DNA of 64,000 nucleotides from Papaver somniferum. Its lineage: Eukaryota; Streptophyta; Magnoliopsida; Ranunculales; Papaveraceae. Shown piece by piece: positions 23,205-35,695 of this stretch. The first letter of the stretch is position 1, and every line of letters begins with the position of its first letter. The stretch is taken from positions 7,068,001-7,132,000 of the forward strand of contig NW_020621936.1 of the NCBI RefSeq assembly GCF_003573695.1, read 5' to 3'. The translations under genes were made by a program, and so were the position numbers. Below the pieces are notes generated by a model, which worked only from the letters and a program-made list of their open reading frames with translations, did no database searches and was not told the origin of the DNA.

Positions 23205-25350
23205 TTGAACTTTGAACCACAAATACATTTGTTGGCAAAGAATAGCAAACAAGAAAATCTAAGAGAGGACCAAATTTATTAGGAGCATTAAAAGGGCCCA
23301 CCTCTCCATGAAAGTTTCTTTCCCATGCAAACTTAATGCTCTATTGGCTTCTGTAGCTACAGAGTACTTGCTAGTTTCTAGTTTAAGATTTAAGTTAGCT
23401 ACTACGGCTCCCTAAAATCGTTTGGTTGCCATAATGATAACAACTCCATGGCTTTTTCTCAACCTACCGCCTAACATATAGGGTGTACATACTTGAGCCC
23501 AATTTGCTACTAATTCGCGTTAAGACTTATGCAACACACACTTAGACTGGAGTCCCATCTATAAGGCACAAGCATGTGCAAAAGTAAAAACGTTCGAATT
23601 TGTAGCCGTTCAACTTAAAACCAATATCAACTATGAATGATCCGCAGATTCTCTCCCTCTATTAACCGCAGAACAAAAAAAAGAAGAAGAACTGCGCAAG
23701 AATTAATAACACAGACAAACTGCTCATCTGCCATCATCGATAGCTCCTAATGAAGAGCAGAAACTGTCATTAAGAACGTGCATAAAACTTGAAAAGCCTG
23801 CAGCGCACATCTAACACCAAAATCATAGTGAGAATCACCACTTAATGCTATCATAACCAAACGGCTTCATGCATAAAATTAAAGGTGCGCAATAACTGAG
23901 CTACTGCCCGTACGTATAATCTTTGTGTATCACTTTTTTTTTCTTCTTCTATGTTTTTTTTTAGATATAACACCAATCATTAGATCATTAGGGGAGAATA
24001 TAATGAAGCCTAGCTAATAATTAGCCAAGCCACATATGCATCCGCATCCACCCTTAGACTTAGAGCAGTTAATTTGTAGTTTGTTATACAGGTGTTGAGG
24101 TTGAGGTAGTGAAAGAGCGGGGTAGATAAATAAATGAGGAGGGAGAATGCCAAGGAGGTATACAGTTGACGAGGAATTGAATGCCATGCAATAACTCCAA
24201 CTTCCAGATTTTGGTCACCTAGAGAAAACTCATACTTTAAGAGGAAGCTTTCAAACATTTGCACATACATACAGCCATTAAAATCGATGGAGAGATATTA
24301 AAAACAAGTAAACTACCACATCTCTCTATGACCCCATTCATCTTCCTATTTAATGAATCTCGATTTCACTCCCTTTGCTCTTTGGAACAATGTAAGAACT
24401 TAGTTTTTGAGTTAGTCACACCTCCGTCGACCTAAATAATTAATTATCTTGACCTGAAAATATTAGTCTAATGGTTGAATTCTTGACTACTTGACTTCAA
24501 TATATACCTTTCTTGATTTCATATCAAGCATGCAGGAGTGATCGATGAGCAAAGCACACTAGCATACTAGTGGGCTTTAAGGAGTACTGACATGGTTTCT
24601 TGTCACTTATCTTACGGATCAGTTGGTTAATATATTTTCTGGAACTTTAGGAGAATTATTTCTGTGCTTGTGTTGTGAGGTTAAATTTATGAAGTTTATC
24701 CATTTAGAATTTCCATTTGTTAAGATATGAAATAAATATGTCTTAATCAGGTGAATGCCAACAGAAAATGATGGGCCAAACCATACATTGAATTGAAGGG
24801 AGGTGGGATATTGAAGGAGGTAGTAATTGATCATGTAAGTAAGAAGATTCAAACTCTACCTGCTTTCATTAAATCAAAACTTGAATTCTTTCAATCTCTC
24901 TCTATATAAATACAAAATTAATTGATGAATAAGAAGATCCAGCATTTGACAGTACTTTTCTCTTCATGCATCCTTAAATTTCTACCAGCACCCCATGCAT
25001 TCTTTTAATTTTCATGCATCATCCACTTAATTGCATCATCAGCATCACCGATGGTTGGTTCTCCTTTTAAATGCTCTCAACTCCTTTTCTCTTTCGAGGC
25101 ATTTTTCTTATTCTTTTCTTGGAAAGCTCATTTACTACTCTATGGATGGATGGACTCTGTGTATACTATCACTCGCGAGAATATAAAGAGAACAGAAGGA
25201 TCCAACTCTCACCCTTCATAATTTGTAGCAACTCTCTCCATACAACAACATTTATTAACAAGATATATAACCATAAATATGGTGTTTGGTCCTTACATCT
25301 ACCTTTAACTAGGTGTTGTATCCTGCCCTGCATACGTGTGTATACCAATG
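23205..25350. other. Intergenic, no gene recognised
   Basis: Short frames only. A TATA-like CTATATAAATAC at about 24902-24913 on the plus strand is followed by a pyrimidine-rich leader-like stretch, but no coding frame with known features follows. I looked for conserved plant miRNA sequences here by eye and saw none. Confidence 0.5.
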
Positions 25351-25670
25351 TACTGTAGGTTTGTCTCGGCCACGACCAATATACTGGTACAACTTTATAT
25401 CGAAGAAATTATCGTTGAAATATCGGTGTAATATCGGTTCCAAATTTTATGCCTATAATTTTTATAACAAATATTATTCACATAAGCAATATCTGTACAA
25501 TATCAGCTTTAAACCGGCAATATAGGTGATATATCGGCCGTGTCAGTGTATACCGGTTGAGATTATCAGTCATATTTCGTATCGGCAATATGGTGGTTTT
25601 CATCTCGCTCAAGTGCCGAAACCGATAATATCGGCAATATATCGACCGGGATTGACTACATTGGTGTACA
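25350..25670. repeat. ATATCGG-rich repetitive stretch
   Basis: Over about 320 bases, variants of ATATCGG(C/T) and its complement CCGATA recur at least ten times (for example ATATCGGTGTAATATCGG and CCGATAATATCGGCAATATA). The spacing is irregular, so it is not a clean tandem array. I do not recognise a transposon end. Confidence 0.55.
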
Positions 25671-26039
25671 CATACACATGCATTTTTATTTATTGTTTTA
25701 ACTCAGAAAGTGCAAAATAGATTATAAATTTTTATTTATTGTTGTTTTATCCTGGAAAGTGCAAAATAGATTAGAAATCAATGCCAAGGGCAATGTCCAA
25801 TGAGGAAAAAATTCCAAATACAAGGGGAAAATCAAGCCTTAATTATAGGGCTGAGAATCAAACCCTTTAAACTTCTAAATCATGTGAGGCCATGTGTCGC
25901 GCGGTAAGAATATCCACACTTGAATGAGCGTCCCCGTCCTCTTGAAAATTCTCCATTCCATTTTTTTCTCAAATTATACGAATGTAACAGTGAATAGCAG
26001 TTTTTTTTTGATTAAAAAACAGTTTCAAAAAGAAGAAAA

Positions 26040-28830
26040 GAAAACATTCTTTTCCGAAACATAAAAAAAAAAAAAAACTCGCTCTCTCTATTCTCCTCTC
26101 GAGTTTTCTTGTCTTCTTTCTGCTAGGGTTCTACTTTTTGAGTTTCATTATACAGGGAATATCAGTGACGATTCTTTTTGTTTACGGTTTCATATTGTTG
26201 GTTAAAGAACAATACTTCGAAACAAATCGCAAAAGCTTGCCAGAAGCCGAAAAACAGTGAAGATAGTAATGTTTCCGGTGTTGAATCTCTTCTGCTTAAA
26301 AAGAGTTAAAGAGATTATAGATTTGCTTCAGCAAAAACTTGAATCAGTGATTCAGGTCCCTGTAGAAGAAAACCTAAATCACTTATCACCTTTTCATCTT
26401 CATCTTTGCCTCTGTTCTTAAAAAAAAAAAAGATGTCATTTACGGTTTGTTGTTTTTTTCTATATTTATTTTGATTTGGGTGTTGTTCGACTGATTTTTT
26501 GATTTGTCTCACTGTGTTTTAGTTTTGCAGGTGAGGGTTCATTACTTCATCTCTCTTCACCAGACATGATTTAGGTTTCTCTTTTGATTGGGGTTTCTTA
26601 TTTTAGGGTTTTCAGTTGCAACCTAACCAAGATTATTGTTTTGTTCCCTTTCTCTGTTCAATTTTGATTTTGCTCTTAGTTTCGAATTAGGATTTTTAAT
26701 TATTCATAATTTTGTTTTGATTTTGCAGGCAAATTAATCTCTCTGCAACAATCGATACTCATAGTCAGCTGCTGATATACATTTTGTTTTGATTTTATCA
26801 CGAATTTAATCTAAGCTTGCAGTATACCCTAACTTTTAACCACAACAGAGTGCACATGAACTATAAGCGATTCATTGGTTTTGTATGATATTACATGCTT
26901 TAGCCGTAGAGGTGAACACATTTTTTCTGCATGTTTCACATCATTATAGTTGGGAGTCAAAATTAGATCCTTTCGAATTATAATATGGTACCCTGAATTT
27001 TTTTGATAGGATTTTTGTTTATTGTTTGTTCATTGTAGTCCATGTACCATCTGTCTAAGATAGATTTTTGTGTTGTTTGCTAGATCGACCGTTCACAATA
27101 TTGCAGCAGGACTGTCTTTGAGGATGCCAAACACGAATTGGTCAAGCACTTCTTCTGGGATGAAGATTTCCGGTCCAACCAGGATGCAATTCTACGTAAG
27201 AGGAAAGAACTGGGACAGTAAGGTTTGTTGATTATCTTAGCCTCTTCATGTTTAATGGACCAGGCTTGACTCATCTTCTTAGTTGAATTCATTTGATATT
27301 ATTATTTCATTTCTATATTTTGGTGAAGTTTCCCTTCATAATAGGACCTCGAGTATGGGAGGCAGGAAGATCATATTAGTGTATCGCTAAGTTGGTGAAG
27401 TTTCCCTTCATAATAGGACCTCGAATATGGGAGGCAGGAAGATCATATTAGTGTATCGCTAAGGTATGGTGGAAATATACAACTATTTTATTGTTGTAGT
27501 ACCTCCAATTTGATGTCATCAAGTGTTGAGAATTTTATGCCTATAAGCTATTAATTGAACAAAAAAATGTTGATTATCAAAGTTATTTATACTAAACAGC
27601 ATAGTTACAAATCTTGACATGATGCATTCCTTTTTCATGCATATGAAGGGAATGACGGTGGTGTGCACAAAGAAGATAGTTTAATTTCATTGCTTGACAT
27701 GGTTTTCCCTTAGATTTTTTGATTTTGTATAATTTCTTTTTAGAATAAAGTTTCATGGTTCAGTTTGGTCCATTAATGAATGAGTCTCTAACAGGTTTAG
27801 CTGGACTATGTGTAGGATATGGTGCATTTTCCCTAAGCATCATCTAATATCTTTGGAGAACCAAGCATCCTTAGCATGTGTATGTCGCTGCTGAGATTTC
27901 TACGTGCATGGTAACCATTTCGTCGATAGGAAGTGGTGACCTTCTCATGGCGGCATTTGGTTGGGTTGACAACTCCATTTTGCCACAGTGGCAAATGTGG
28001 AGCTAGCTTCGTTTATGCCATGGAACCACCTTTTTCTTAATTTCACTATAGTTTTACCATGTCAGTATCATTTGGTTTTGTGTGAATTCTCTTCCAAAAT
28101 TATTGTCGTTGAACTGTATCTACCACCCTCACTAAAAATCAACTTATGCTTGCTGAAAGTGCAATAAATTTATCATTGACAAGTTTGCTCCCTCCCCGCT
28201 TTCCAGTTACAACTCATATTGACGGGGCTATGATTTTAGTATTTGTTTTCCTTTTGTGTTTTTTTTTTTATGTTCTTTATCCTGGCCAACCAAAATTGAT
28301 AAGACCATTAGTTGAACGCTGCTTTGATAAACAGGCTTTGTAGTCACAATGTTCTCATTTTTTTACTAATTGATTATATCATTTTTGTAACTATTGCAAG
28401 ATCATAAAACTAAGATTATTTTCCGTGAATAATTGCAGGCACAAGCATTAGTTGCTTCAAAAATCATATAGATGTTGATGAACAACGTAGGAGACAGTCA
28501 AACTCATGGTTATGCCAACCGTACTCATGAAGAACAACGAAATCTGCGATTGAAGCTCGACTTAGAACCAGGAAAGTGCTGCAATATGACTGTTTAACAA
28601 ATTGATTTGGAAAAAATAAACTCAGCCCGTGCTTTGCCACTAGCATCTCCCACATCCAAAATCACCATGATACTATGTCGGGCAAAGATCCATAGCGTCC
28701 AGTTTGAGTTCTTTTTACCGATACTATTGGAGATGCTTCTGCATTTACTTTTGCTGCCCTATAGATTAACGGCTTTGGTTTTCTTAAAAGTGTATTATGG
28801 CCTGGCCACGCACTCTGAAGGAAAATAACC
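26040..28830 (+). other. Leader-like and exon-like pieces, unrecognised locus
   Basis: From about 26075 a CTCTCTCTATTCTCCTCTCG pyrimidine tract and GCTAGGGTTCTAC look like a plant 5' leader. Further downstream, short stretches sit between TTGCAG and GTAAG/GTTTG-like borders. The best is 27085-27222, where the plus strand can read SRTVFEDAKHELVKHFFWD, then EDFRSNQDAILRKRKELGQ. Another is after the acceptor-like ATTGCAG at about 28440. No long frame joins them and I do not recognise the protein. This may be a decayed gene, a non-coding transcript, or a gene whose exons I cannot link. Confidence 0.35.
27320..27463. repeat. 72-bp perfect tandem duplication
   Basis: Units 27320-27391 and 27392-27463 are adjacent and differ at one base (CTCGAGTAT against CTCGAATAT). 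This is a recent duplication. Confidence 0.92.
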
Positions 28831-28839
28831 AGTAGTCAG

Positions 28840-29855
28840 ATATGAAGATCAATCATCATGTTTGTTTGCCATATTGTGGGTCTATGTCACTCTACACATC
28901 TAAGTAGTTCACGGGTACACATCATCAGATGACACTTCTTCTCTACAGAGGATAATCTTAAAATTTGGTTTGTTTCATACTTTGAAAAAAAATGTATGCA
29001 GTTAGGTAATGGTGTTTCAAGTTTTAAGTCATTTGATTAACAAGCTGATCTGAATTTAACGGATTTTAGAATTTGGTGTTTGTTCTGTTTCATACTTTGA
29101 GATTTAAAGTCCGGTAAAAATTATTGGCTACAAAATATGTATTAAATCCGCCACATCAAAAGTAAAAAAATCATGACATGCCGATTCTTTTAAAAGAAAA
29201 AGATGGTTTAATGCATTGCGATGGGCGGGACACACAAATTAAAAATTCATCACATGCCACTAAAAGGTGCCTAGGTTGTAGGTAGGGTTTTCTTTTTTTC
29301 TCTTTGGATTAAGCTTCAATAATAGGTTTTTACACCAGTAATAGGTTTTTACACCAGATTGGGGCGAGGCGAAGGTTCAAAGAAAACATGGACCAAATGA
29401 TGGTGGATGGTTTTGGGACCGGACAACCATGTGCCGATGTATTCCTTTTTTATTTGTTTAATTAATTTTAATTATATAACTAAATAATAAGAAAACAAAA
29501 AATAATAAAAAGAAAATAACCGATCGATGGAAGGAGCTAGCAGCTACCTCCACATTTTGTTGCTACCGGTATTTGGTGTAGCGACATACATCTTCCATCG
29601 ACGGTGTAGTCTTATGTTTGTATCATTAAATTAATTTTACCAAATCTTTTTAACCATAAAATTCGAATTCTCGATGCATGGTCTAGCCATCAGATGTTTA
29701 TCTTGCGATCGACAAACTGACTTGTTTCCCTTCAAAGAACTTGAAATTCCTAAGACGCTTTCCACGTATTAGAATATCATTAGCACTTCGTATTTCAAGG
29801 AAATAGTTTATGCTTACCTCACTAGACATGCCCTAATAAGGTGCAAAAGTCGGAG
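28840..29855. other. Intergenic, nothing recognised
   Basis: AT-rich, no supported gene. A 20-bp TAATAGGTTTTTACACCAG unit is repeated in tandem at about 29320-29355. Confidence 0.5.
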
Positions 29856-30932
29856 TATTAGAGCATTGCTCGGTTGAACCCACCAAGCGTTGGTACGTTA
29901 AGTTTAGTTGTCATATTATCTACAAAATTCGAAGATGTTTGACTAGATTACTAGAGTCAACTTAGTTGGGTTAGACTAGAAACAATAGATATACTGAGAC
30001 TCGCTCGTGTTACTCCGAAGAAACTGAAGGCGTACCGGCATCAAAGAATACATCATCCTTTCTTTCGAGGTTAGTAATGCAGACTTGACTTGTTCAATTT
30101 CTATATCTACGCTTCTTTCAAGTTGTTTAGATTGAAAATATAAGATACGTGGCATATTTGTGAATCTCTAGTATTATGACTTGATCATTTCATTATGATC
30201 GAAGTGTCAAGGAAGCATATACTAGTTGTTTTGCACAACTTTGGTACATTGGATTACAATTTATTGTTTAGCTACTTGGACTTTGCAGATTCGATATAAC
30301 ACTAATTGATAACTTGTTGTTACTTAGTGTATTGAAATTTCTGGTTGATTCCATGCCTCGAAGATTATGTTTAATTACGTGAGTCAAAGGAAGTAGAAGT
30401 AGTTGAAATGAATCAAAGGATCTATTTTAGGACCGATCCCTTAAACAAATATTTATTATGACCAATCAAAGGATCTCTACTAGGAACGGTCCCAAAGATC
30501 ACTACTAGGACTGGTCATATGGATCCCTAGCAGGAACAATCCTTAGGTTAACCAAATGAATGTTTTTGGTTTATCTATTACTTTAGGCTTGCATAGATGC
30601 CGAAAATGTGTTTGGTTATTATGGAAAGTTCATAAGATATAGACATAATATTTTGAACATGTGTTGAACTCCTATTACTAGACTTCAAGTATATTCCTTG
30701 ATAGTCAAGGTGAAATCCCAAACCAAAATTTTCAAAATATTTTTTGATATTCATAATTTGTATGATTTGCATGTCCCCGTAGATAAGCATATCTCTTGTG
30801 ACTATATTAGTAAAGTATATGTTGTACGCTAGATAATATTAGTTGTCATCCAAAAGAGATTCTGGTGTAGGAGTTGGATTACAGTTGAAAGATTGACATA
30901 ACTGAATATAATCATTTGTTGCATATGTTTAG
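29856..30932 (+). mobile_element. Truncated LTR head (copy 1)
   Basis: It starts TATTAGAGCATTGCTCGGTT, the family LTR start with one change. It continues with a diverged U3 region ending where a second LTR head begins at 30933. No U5 block follows, so only about the first kilobase remains. Near 30415-30530 it holds repeats of GGATC..CTAGGA(A/C)..GGTC. Confidence 0.65.
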
Positions 30933-31290
30933 TGTTAGATCATTGCTTGGTTGAACCATTGGTGTTCACATGTCAATTAAGTTGTCAAATTTAGATTCCA
31001 AAACGCATTCTTGATTCAGTCACTTAGTCAGTTTCGGGCTAGATTAGGTTTAAGTAACAGAGTATTGAATCAAAGACATCCTTAAAGAATGTAGATTGAA
31101 GACTACACGAATACATCTTGGAGAACTTCATTAAAGATTAGCAAGAATCACTTGATTCTTTTGTTTACTCTTCCTCTTCATAAATTTAAACAAGTGCTCA
31201 TTTTATGGAATAATTCATATGACATACATTAAATATATATTTAAATGAACACTCGAGGATATTTGAGCCTAAGATTTTTGTGAGGATGAC
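30933..31290 (+). mobile_element. Truncated LTR head (copy 2)
   Basis: It begins TGTTAGATCATTGCTTGGTT and follows the head of the LTR at 34057 for over 200 bases (AAACGCATTCTTGATT.., GTTTCGG.CTAGATT, GATTGAAGACTACA). It is cut at 31291 by a minus-strand LTR end. Confidence 0.7.
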
Positions 31291-32078
31291 TGAAAAAGTG
31301 GGGGTCTAACAACACCACCCAATATTTCGATTAGCAATCTGTATGGACTAACTCCGAAACACTTTGCTAGAGAATCAACTAGACATTCAGACTCAATCTA
31401 GATAGAAAGTATCTCAAGGAGTTATTATCTCAATCTCTCGATTTGATATTTACTCAAGAAAATAGAAATCTGCGAGTCTTTATCAAAGAGAGATAACTTG
31501 GACGGTACCAAAGACCAATGTCCAAGGATCAATCAACTACAATCAACAACCAAAGGTTGGATTAGAGAATGTGATGATCACGAACGCACAACCTGTATTA
31601 TTTCAATTATATAAAATATAATGCGGAAAAAAATAACACAGACACCAGAAATTTTGTTAACGAGGAAACCGCAAATGCAGAAAAACCCCGGGACCTAGTC
31701 CAGATTGAATACACACTGTATTAAGCCGCTACAGACACTAGCCTACTGCGAACTAACTTCGGACTGGACTATAGTTGAACCCCTAAAAATCTCCCACTGA
31801 TACAAGGTACAGTTGTACTCCTACGCCTCTGATCCCAACAGGATATTGCGCACTTGATTCCCTTAGCTGATCTCACCCACAACTAAGAGTTGTTGTAACC
31901 CAAAATCACAGACTTGATAATAAACATATCTGTCTCACACAGAAAAGTTTATAAAAAGATAAATCTGTCTCCCACAGATAAACCCTAGGTTTTGTTCCGT
32001 CTTTAGATATAAAATCAAGGTAACAGGAACCAATTGATAATCCGGACTTATATTCCGCGAAAAACAGCCAAGATTACC
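31291..32078 (-). mobile_element. LTR 3' part (U5 side), minus strand
   Basis: The left edge TGAAAAAGTGGGGGTCTAACA is the reverse complement of the family LTR terminus. Conserved U5 blocks follow (GTTAACGAGGAAACCGCAAA, CCCCGGGACCTAGTCCAGAT). The match corresponds to LTR positions about 62340-63121 and stops near 32078, where the plus-strand piece starts. Confidence 0.8.
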
Positions 32079-33040
32079 GGCTTAAAAGTTCAAGTCCAGA
32101 AATTCAACTGAGTTTAGTCATGTACGACAATATGTGTACCCGTTCGCATACTGGTGAACCCATACCAAGTCCGGCTACTTAGGTATGCATACCCGTTTGC
32201 ATACTTGAGTGGGTTAAGTTCTAAAATCGGTTTGTTCATGAACAAATACATTTATATAATATGGAATGCAATCTTTTGAAAACCGTGGCTATAATGTTCA
32301 TGAATTGATTCGAGTGAATCAAAATCGATTTTGCTTCAATTGTGTCTTGTATACTTCTATGAGAATATAAACAATTGAACAACTCTAAAACTAGTTTCAT
32401 TTGAGTCATTTGAACTAGTTGTAGTTAAGATGAACAAGGTTGATATGAAAGTGTTCATATGGATAACTTCGGTTAACCATTGTTGTGCCAACCATGTGTA
32501 CACGTTTAGGTACGGTTACCCATATCTAAATGAAGACACGTTTCATTTGTGTATAATAAGCTAAGTTCGATCTAACGGTTGAAAGATATTAGCTTGACTT
32601 TAATCAGGTTTTCATCTAACGGTGAATATTGAATGCTTTGTTACCAAGGTATCATTGATTGCAAACCCTGGTTTGAAGACTATATAAGGGAGAACTCTAG
32701 AAACTGGGAAACCTAATCCCCACACCTCATGTGTAATACTAGTTGCGGCTAGAGTCGATTCTCCTTTAACCTAGGTTTTTCCAAAACCACTATAGGTTAA
32801 TGACTTGAAGACTTCATTGGGATTCTGAAGCCAGATCCAACTGTTTTCTTTGTAGTTGTGTATTTTGATCTTACTTTTTATATCGTTTTGAGTATTATCT
32901 TCTCTAAGATTTGCTCGAGATTTATCTCCGATAGGTAAGATATAAAAAAATAATCACATAAATTCTTCGTCTCAGACTTTTGTGATTCCGCAATAACTTC
33001 TTCTACCACCATGTAGTTAAGTTATTGTGAAGTGATTGAT
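32079..33040 (+). mobile_element. LTR middle part, plus strand
   Basis: It collinearly matches LTR positions about 61400-62345 on the plus strand: AAGTCCGGCTACTTAGGTAT, the ACTAGTT region, the TATA box at 32681 and the leader. At about 33040 it jumps straight into element-internal sequence without passing through the LTR end. Confidence 0.75.
32681..32688 (+). promoter_or_regulatory. LTR TATA box
   Basis: TATATAAG in the same GACTATATAAGGGAGAACTC context as the other copies. Confidence 0.7.
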
Positions 33041-33721
33041 ATTTCTTCTACCACGTGTATGATTCTTAATTACCTAACTCGATTTGTGATGAAATTCTTA
33101 AGTATAACAGGTTAGAAGAAATAATCAAAGTCAATGGCTTTTGGTTTTACTATCAATGAAACTTTTTCATACACTTATGGTAGCTATTCTTGGTAAAAAT
33201 TCTTGTGCAAAAGGTTGTTATTCCTTCTAAGTATATCAATTCTTGTATATACAAGTTTGTATCTTAGAAAAGATGATCACAATATTTGATTCTCATGATT
33301 ACATATTGTGTATTGTTTACCATGAAATAGTTCTAATTTTTTTATTAACGCAATATCATGAGAGACCTTCAATGATTGGTTCTTAGCTCATATCTCCTTG
33401 TGGGATTTCTAAAATCCAATATATTTAAATCCTTCTCCTTGGAGTAAGGTCGCTCTTGTTCTTCTTTCGGGAGTGACATTTTATGGGGGAGAGTTCTTAT
33501 TTGAACTTGTGCTTAATTGCAAATCTTTGTGGGGAGTGCGGCTGTGGAATATTATAGGGGTTATCTTGTATCTTTATAAACTCCTTGATGAATACACTAA
33601 GTTTCGACTATGTGAAATCATCGAAACAAAGCTAATATGTTCTATTTTAGTCATGAAGTATCTGTATGAGAATTTCATTATGATCCCGCTAGTTTTCGTA
33701 CCTTTGCCAATTTATATTGAC

Positions 33722-33735
33722 AAAAAGGGGGAGAA
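33722..33735 (+). other. Second polypurine-tract-like site
   Basis: AAAAAGGGGGAGAA preceded by TATTGAC, closely resembling the true polypurine tract context (ATTGACAAAGGGGGAGAT) 323 bases downstream. No LTR start follows this one. Confidence 0.6.
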
Positions 33736-34044
33736 TTATTTTGTAGTCACACTACATATACATATGGTTTACGGATCATTATGTAAGGGGGAATGGTTTT
33801 CATTGTAAGATGAAGTATTGACTAAGTGAGAGTGATACATATCACTATAGTATTATTGCCAAAGTTGTGATACAATTGAACTATGATGTTGTTTAATAAT
33901 ATTATGCTTTGGATCTTCAACAAGTACTAGATGAACACACGCATAGTTGAAGAAGCAAGGAAATCAAGCATAAAGGGTTTTGGAGTTGTAATGCTTTTAT
34001 TTGTTTAAATCCATTTGTGAAATGGTTTTGTCACTAAAATTGAC

Positions 34045-34056
34045 AAAGGGGGAGAT
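34045..34056 (+). other. Polypurine tract of the LTR element
   Basis: AAAGGGGGAGAT lies directly before TGTTAGAGCATTGCTCGG at 34057. This is the expected plus-strand primer site next to a 3' LTR. Confidence 0.85.
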
Positions 34057-34258
34057 TGTTAGAGCATTGCTCGGTTGAACCCACTAGCGTTGGTATGTCA
34101 AGCTATTTGTCAAATTTAGTTGCCAAAACGCATTCTTGATTTAGTATACTAAAGATAGTTTCGGACTAGATTGGGTCTAAGAAGAGCTATTCTTGAAGGA
34201 TGAAGATTGAAGACTACAAGAAGACATCAATAAGGACTTCATCAAAAAAGGTATGTGG
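34057..34258 (+). mobile_element. Start of a 3' LTR, truncated
   Basis: The first about 200 bases of an LTR match 60594-60811, ending GAACTTCATCAACAAAAGGT-like sequence (GACTTCATCAAAAAAGGTATG). At about 34258 the sequence turns to the minus strand of another LTR part. Confidence 0.8.
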
Positions 34259-35695
34259 CAACCGTACCTAAACCAAAGCAATATCTTTCCACCGTTAGAT
34301 GAAAACCTGATTTAAGATTCAAGCTAAGTCTTCTTAAAACCAAAGCAATATCTTTCCACCATTAGATGGTCTTAGCTTGTAACTCATAAATGAAATATAC
34401 TTTTATTTAGATATGGGTAACCGTACCTAAACGTGTATATTGAGTTGACTCAATAATAGTTAACCGAAGTTAGCCATATTGAACACTTTTGTCTTAACCA
34501 CATTCATCTAACACTTCTAGATAAACTATGAGGATCAATCAACCATGAAAGATAATCAAATAAATCTAATTGTGTTTCAAATAGAGTTGTTTAATTGTTT
34601 ACTATCTCACAGAATTATATATGAACCAATTAAATCAGATTGTTTCATGAGAATCAATTCATGAACATTAAGCCATGGTTTGCAAAGATTGCATTCCTTA
34701 ATTCATAAATGTATTTGTTCATGAGTATGAAAACATAGTGAACCGATTTTAGAACTTTAACCACTAAGTTTGCATACATGTACAAACTATAGCTTCCGGA
34801 CTTTGGTCTTGTCCAGCAGTTTGCAAATGGGTATGCATATTGCTGTCCCGGAGCTTAACTCAGGTAGAATCGTTCGCATACTGGTATGCAAACTTGGTTC
34901 CCGGACTTTAAGATTTAAAATTGTTCGCATACTAGGTATGCAAACAAGGTTCCCGTACCTGAATCATACCACAACAGTTTGCATACCGGTATGCGTACTG
35001 TGTTGTATCCACACAAAGGTTAATTGTTCAAAACTCCCATTTAAATCATTGAAACATCTTTAGAAGACGACAATAGTTGTCTCACACAAATTAATAGCTT
35101 ATAAGTAATTTTCAAGGGATCGAATGATCAATACAAAACTTTCTGGCAATACAAGACGACAATAGTTGACATCAAATGATTGTCTCACACAAATCATGTA
35201 AGATGTTTCAAGGCAATTTTCACATGATCATCTTTTGATTTATTATTTAGTTTCCAACAAATAAATTGTTTCCAACTAAACTCGTCAAGAATATGATGAA
35301 CGTAGATAAAGCAAAAAGCTTCCAACACATATTTCGAGGAATAGATAACCGAGTTAAACTCCGCTCGAAATATCAAATGTATATAATATAAAAGTCTATA
35401 TAGCTATACGACTTAGTCTCATTAGGAAATAGAATAGAATTGATTGTTGAGTGATAGATACGTTTAGTCTCCACATACCTTTTGTTGATGAAGTTCCTCC
35501 AAGCTCTCCTCAGTAGATCTTCGTCTTCAATCGATGAACGCCGTAAAGTCTAAAGCTCAAATACATATTCTATCCTAATCCGATACATAATTATAAGTAG
35601 ATTAGAAATCAAGACTTATAATTTTTATCAACTAAACTTGACAAACAAGCTTGAGATAGCAACGGTTGCGAGTTCGACCGAGAAATGCTCCAACA
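34259..35695 (-). mobile_element. LTR 5' part, minus strand
   Basis: Read on the minus strand it starts TGTTGGAGCATTTCTCGGTC at 35695. It follows the family LTR through the U3 palindrome array (about 34780-35000) to the segment GATGAAAACCTGATTTAAG near 34290. It lacks the TATA box and U5. A short duplication (AAAGCAATATCTTTCCACC) occurs at about 34277 and 34342. Confidence 0.75.
34780..35010 (-). repeat. U3 palindrome array
   Basis: Four units of about 55-60 bp, each with a core such as CGCATACTGGTATGC, CGCATACTAGGTATGC or GCATACCGGTATGCG, separated by GGTTCCCGGAC-like spacers. Confidence 0.8.

Larger units (their letters stand above)
33041..34056 (+). mobile_element. Internal 3' region of the element, with polypurine tract
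   Basis: It matches 46690-46790 at its left and, reverse-complemented, 35696-35900 in its middle. It is therefore the region between coding part and 3' LTR. A 111-codon frame (33473-33808) is open but has no recognisable domain and I do not call it a gene. It ends in a polypurine tract immediately before an LTR start. Confidence 0.7.

Noticed and set aside
25010..25060. A miR172-like stretch (GCATCATCAGCATCACC)
   Set aside because: It does not match miR172 or its star strand and no foldback partner was found nearby.
30415..30535. GGATC..CTAGGA repeats as a CRISPR-like array
   Set aside because: The units are irregular, diverged and inside a plant LTR fragment. There is no CRISPR context.
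33473..33808. 111-codon open frame between LTR pieces
   Set aside because: It lies in the 3' internal region of the LTR element, has no domain, and the equivalent region on the minus strand (35696-35900) does not keep the frame.
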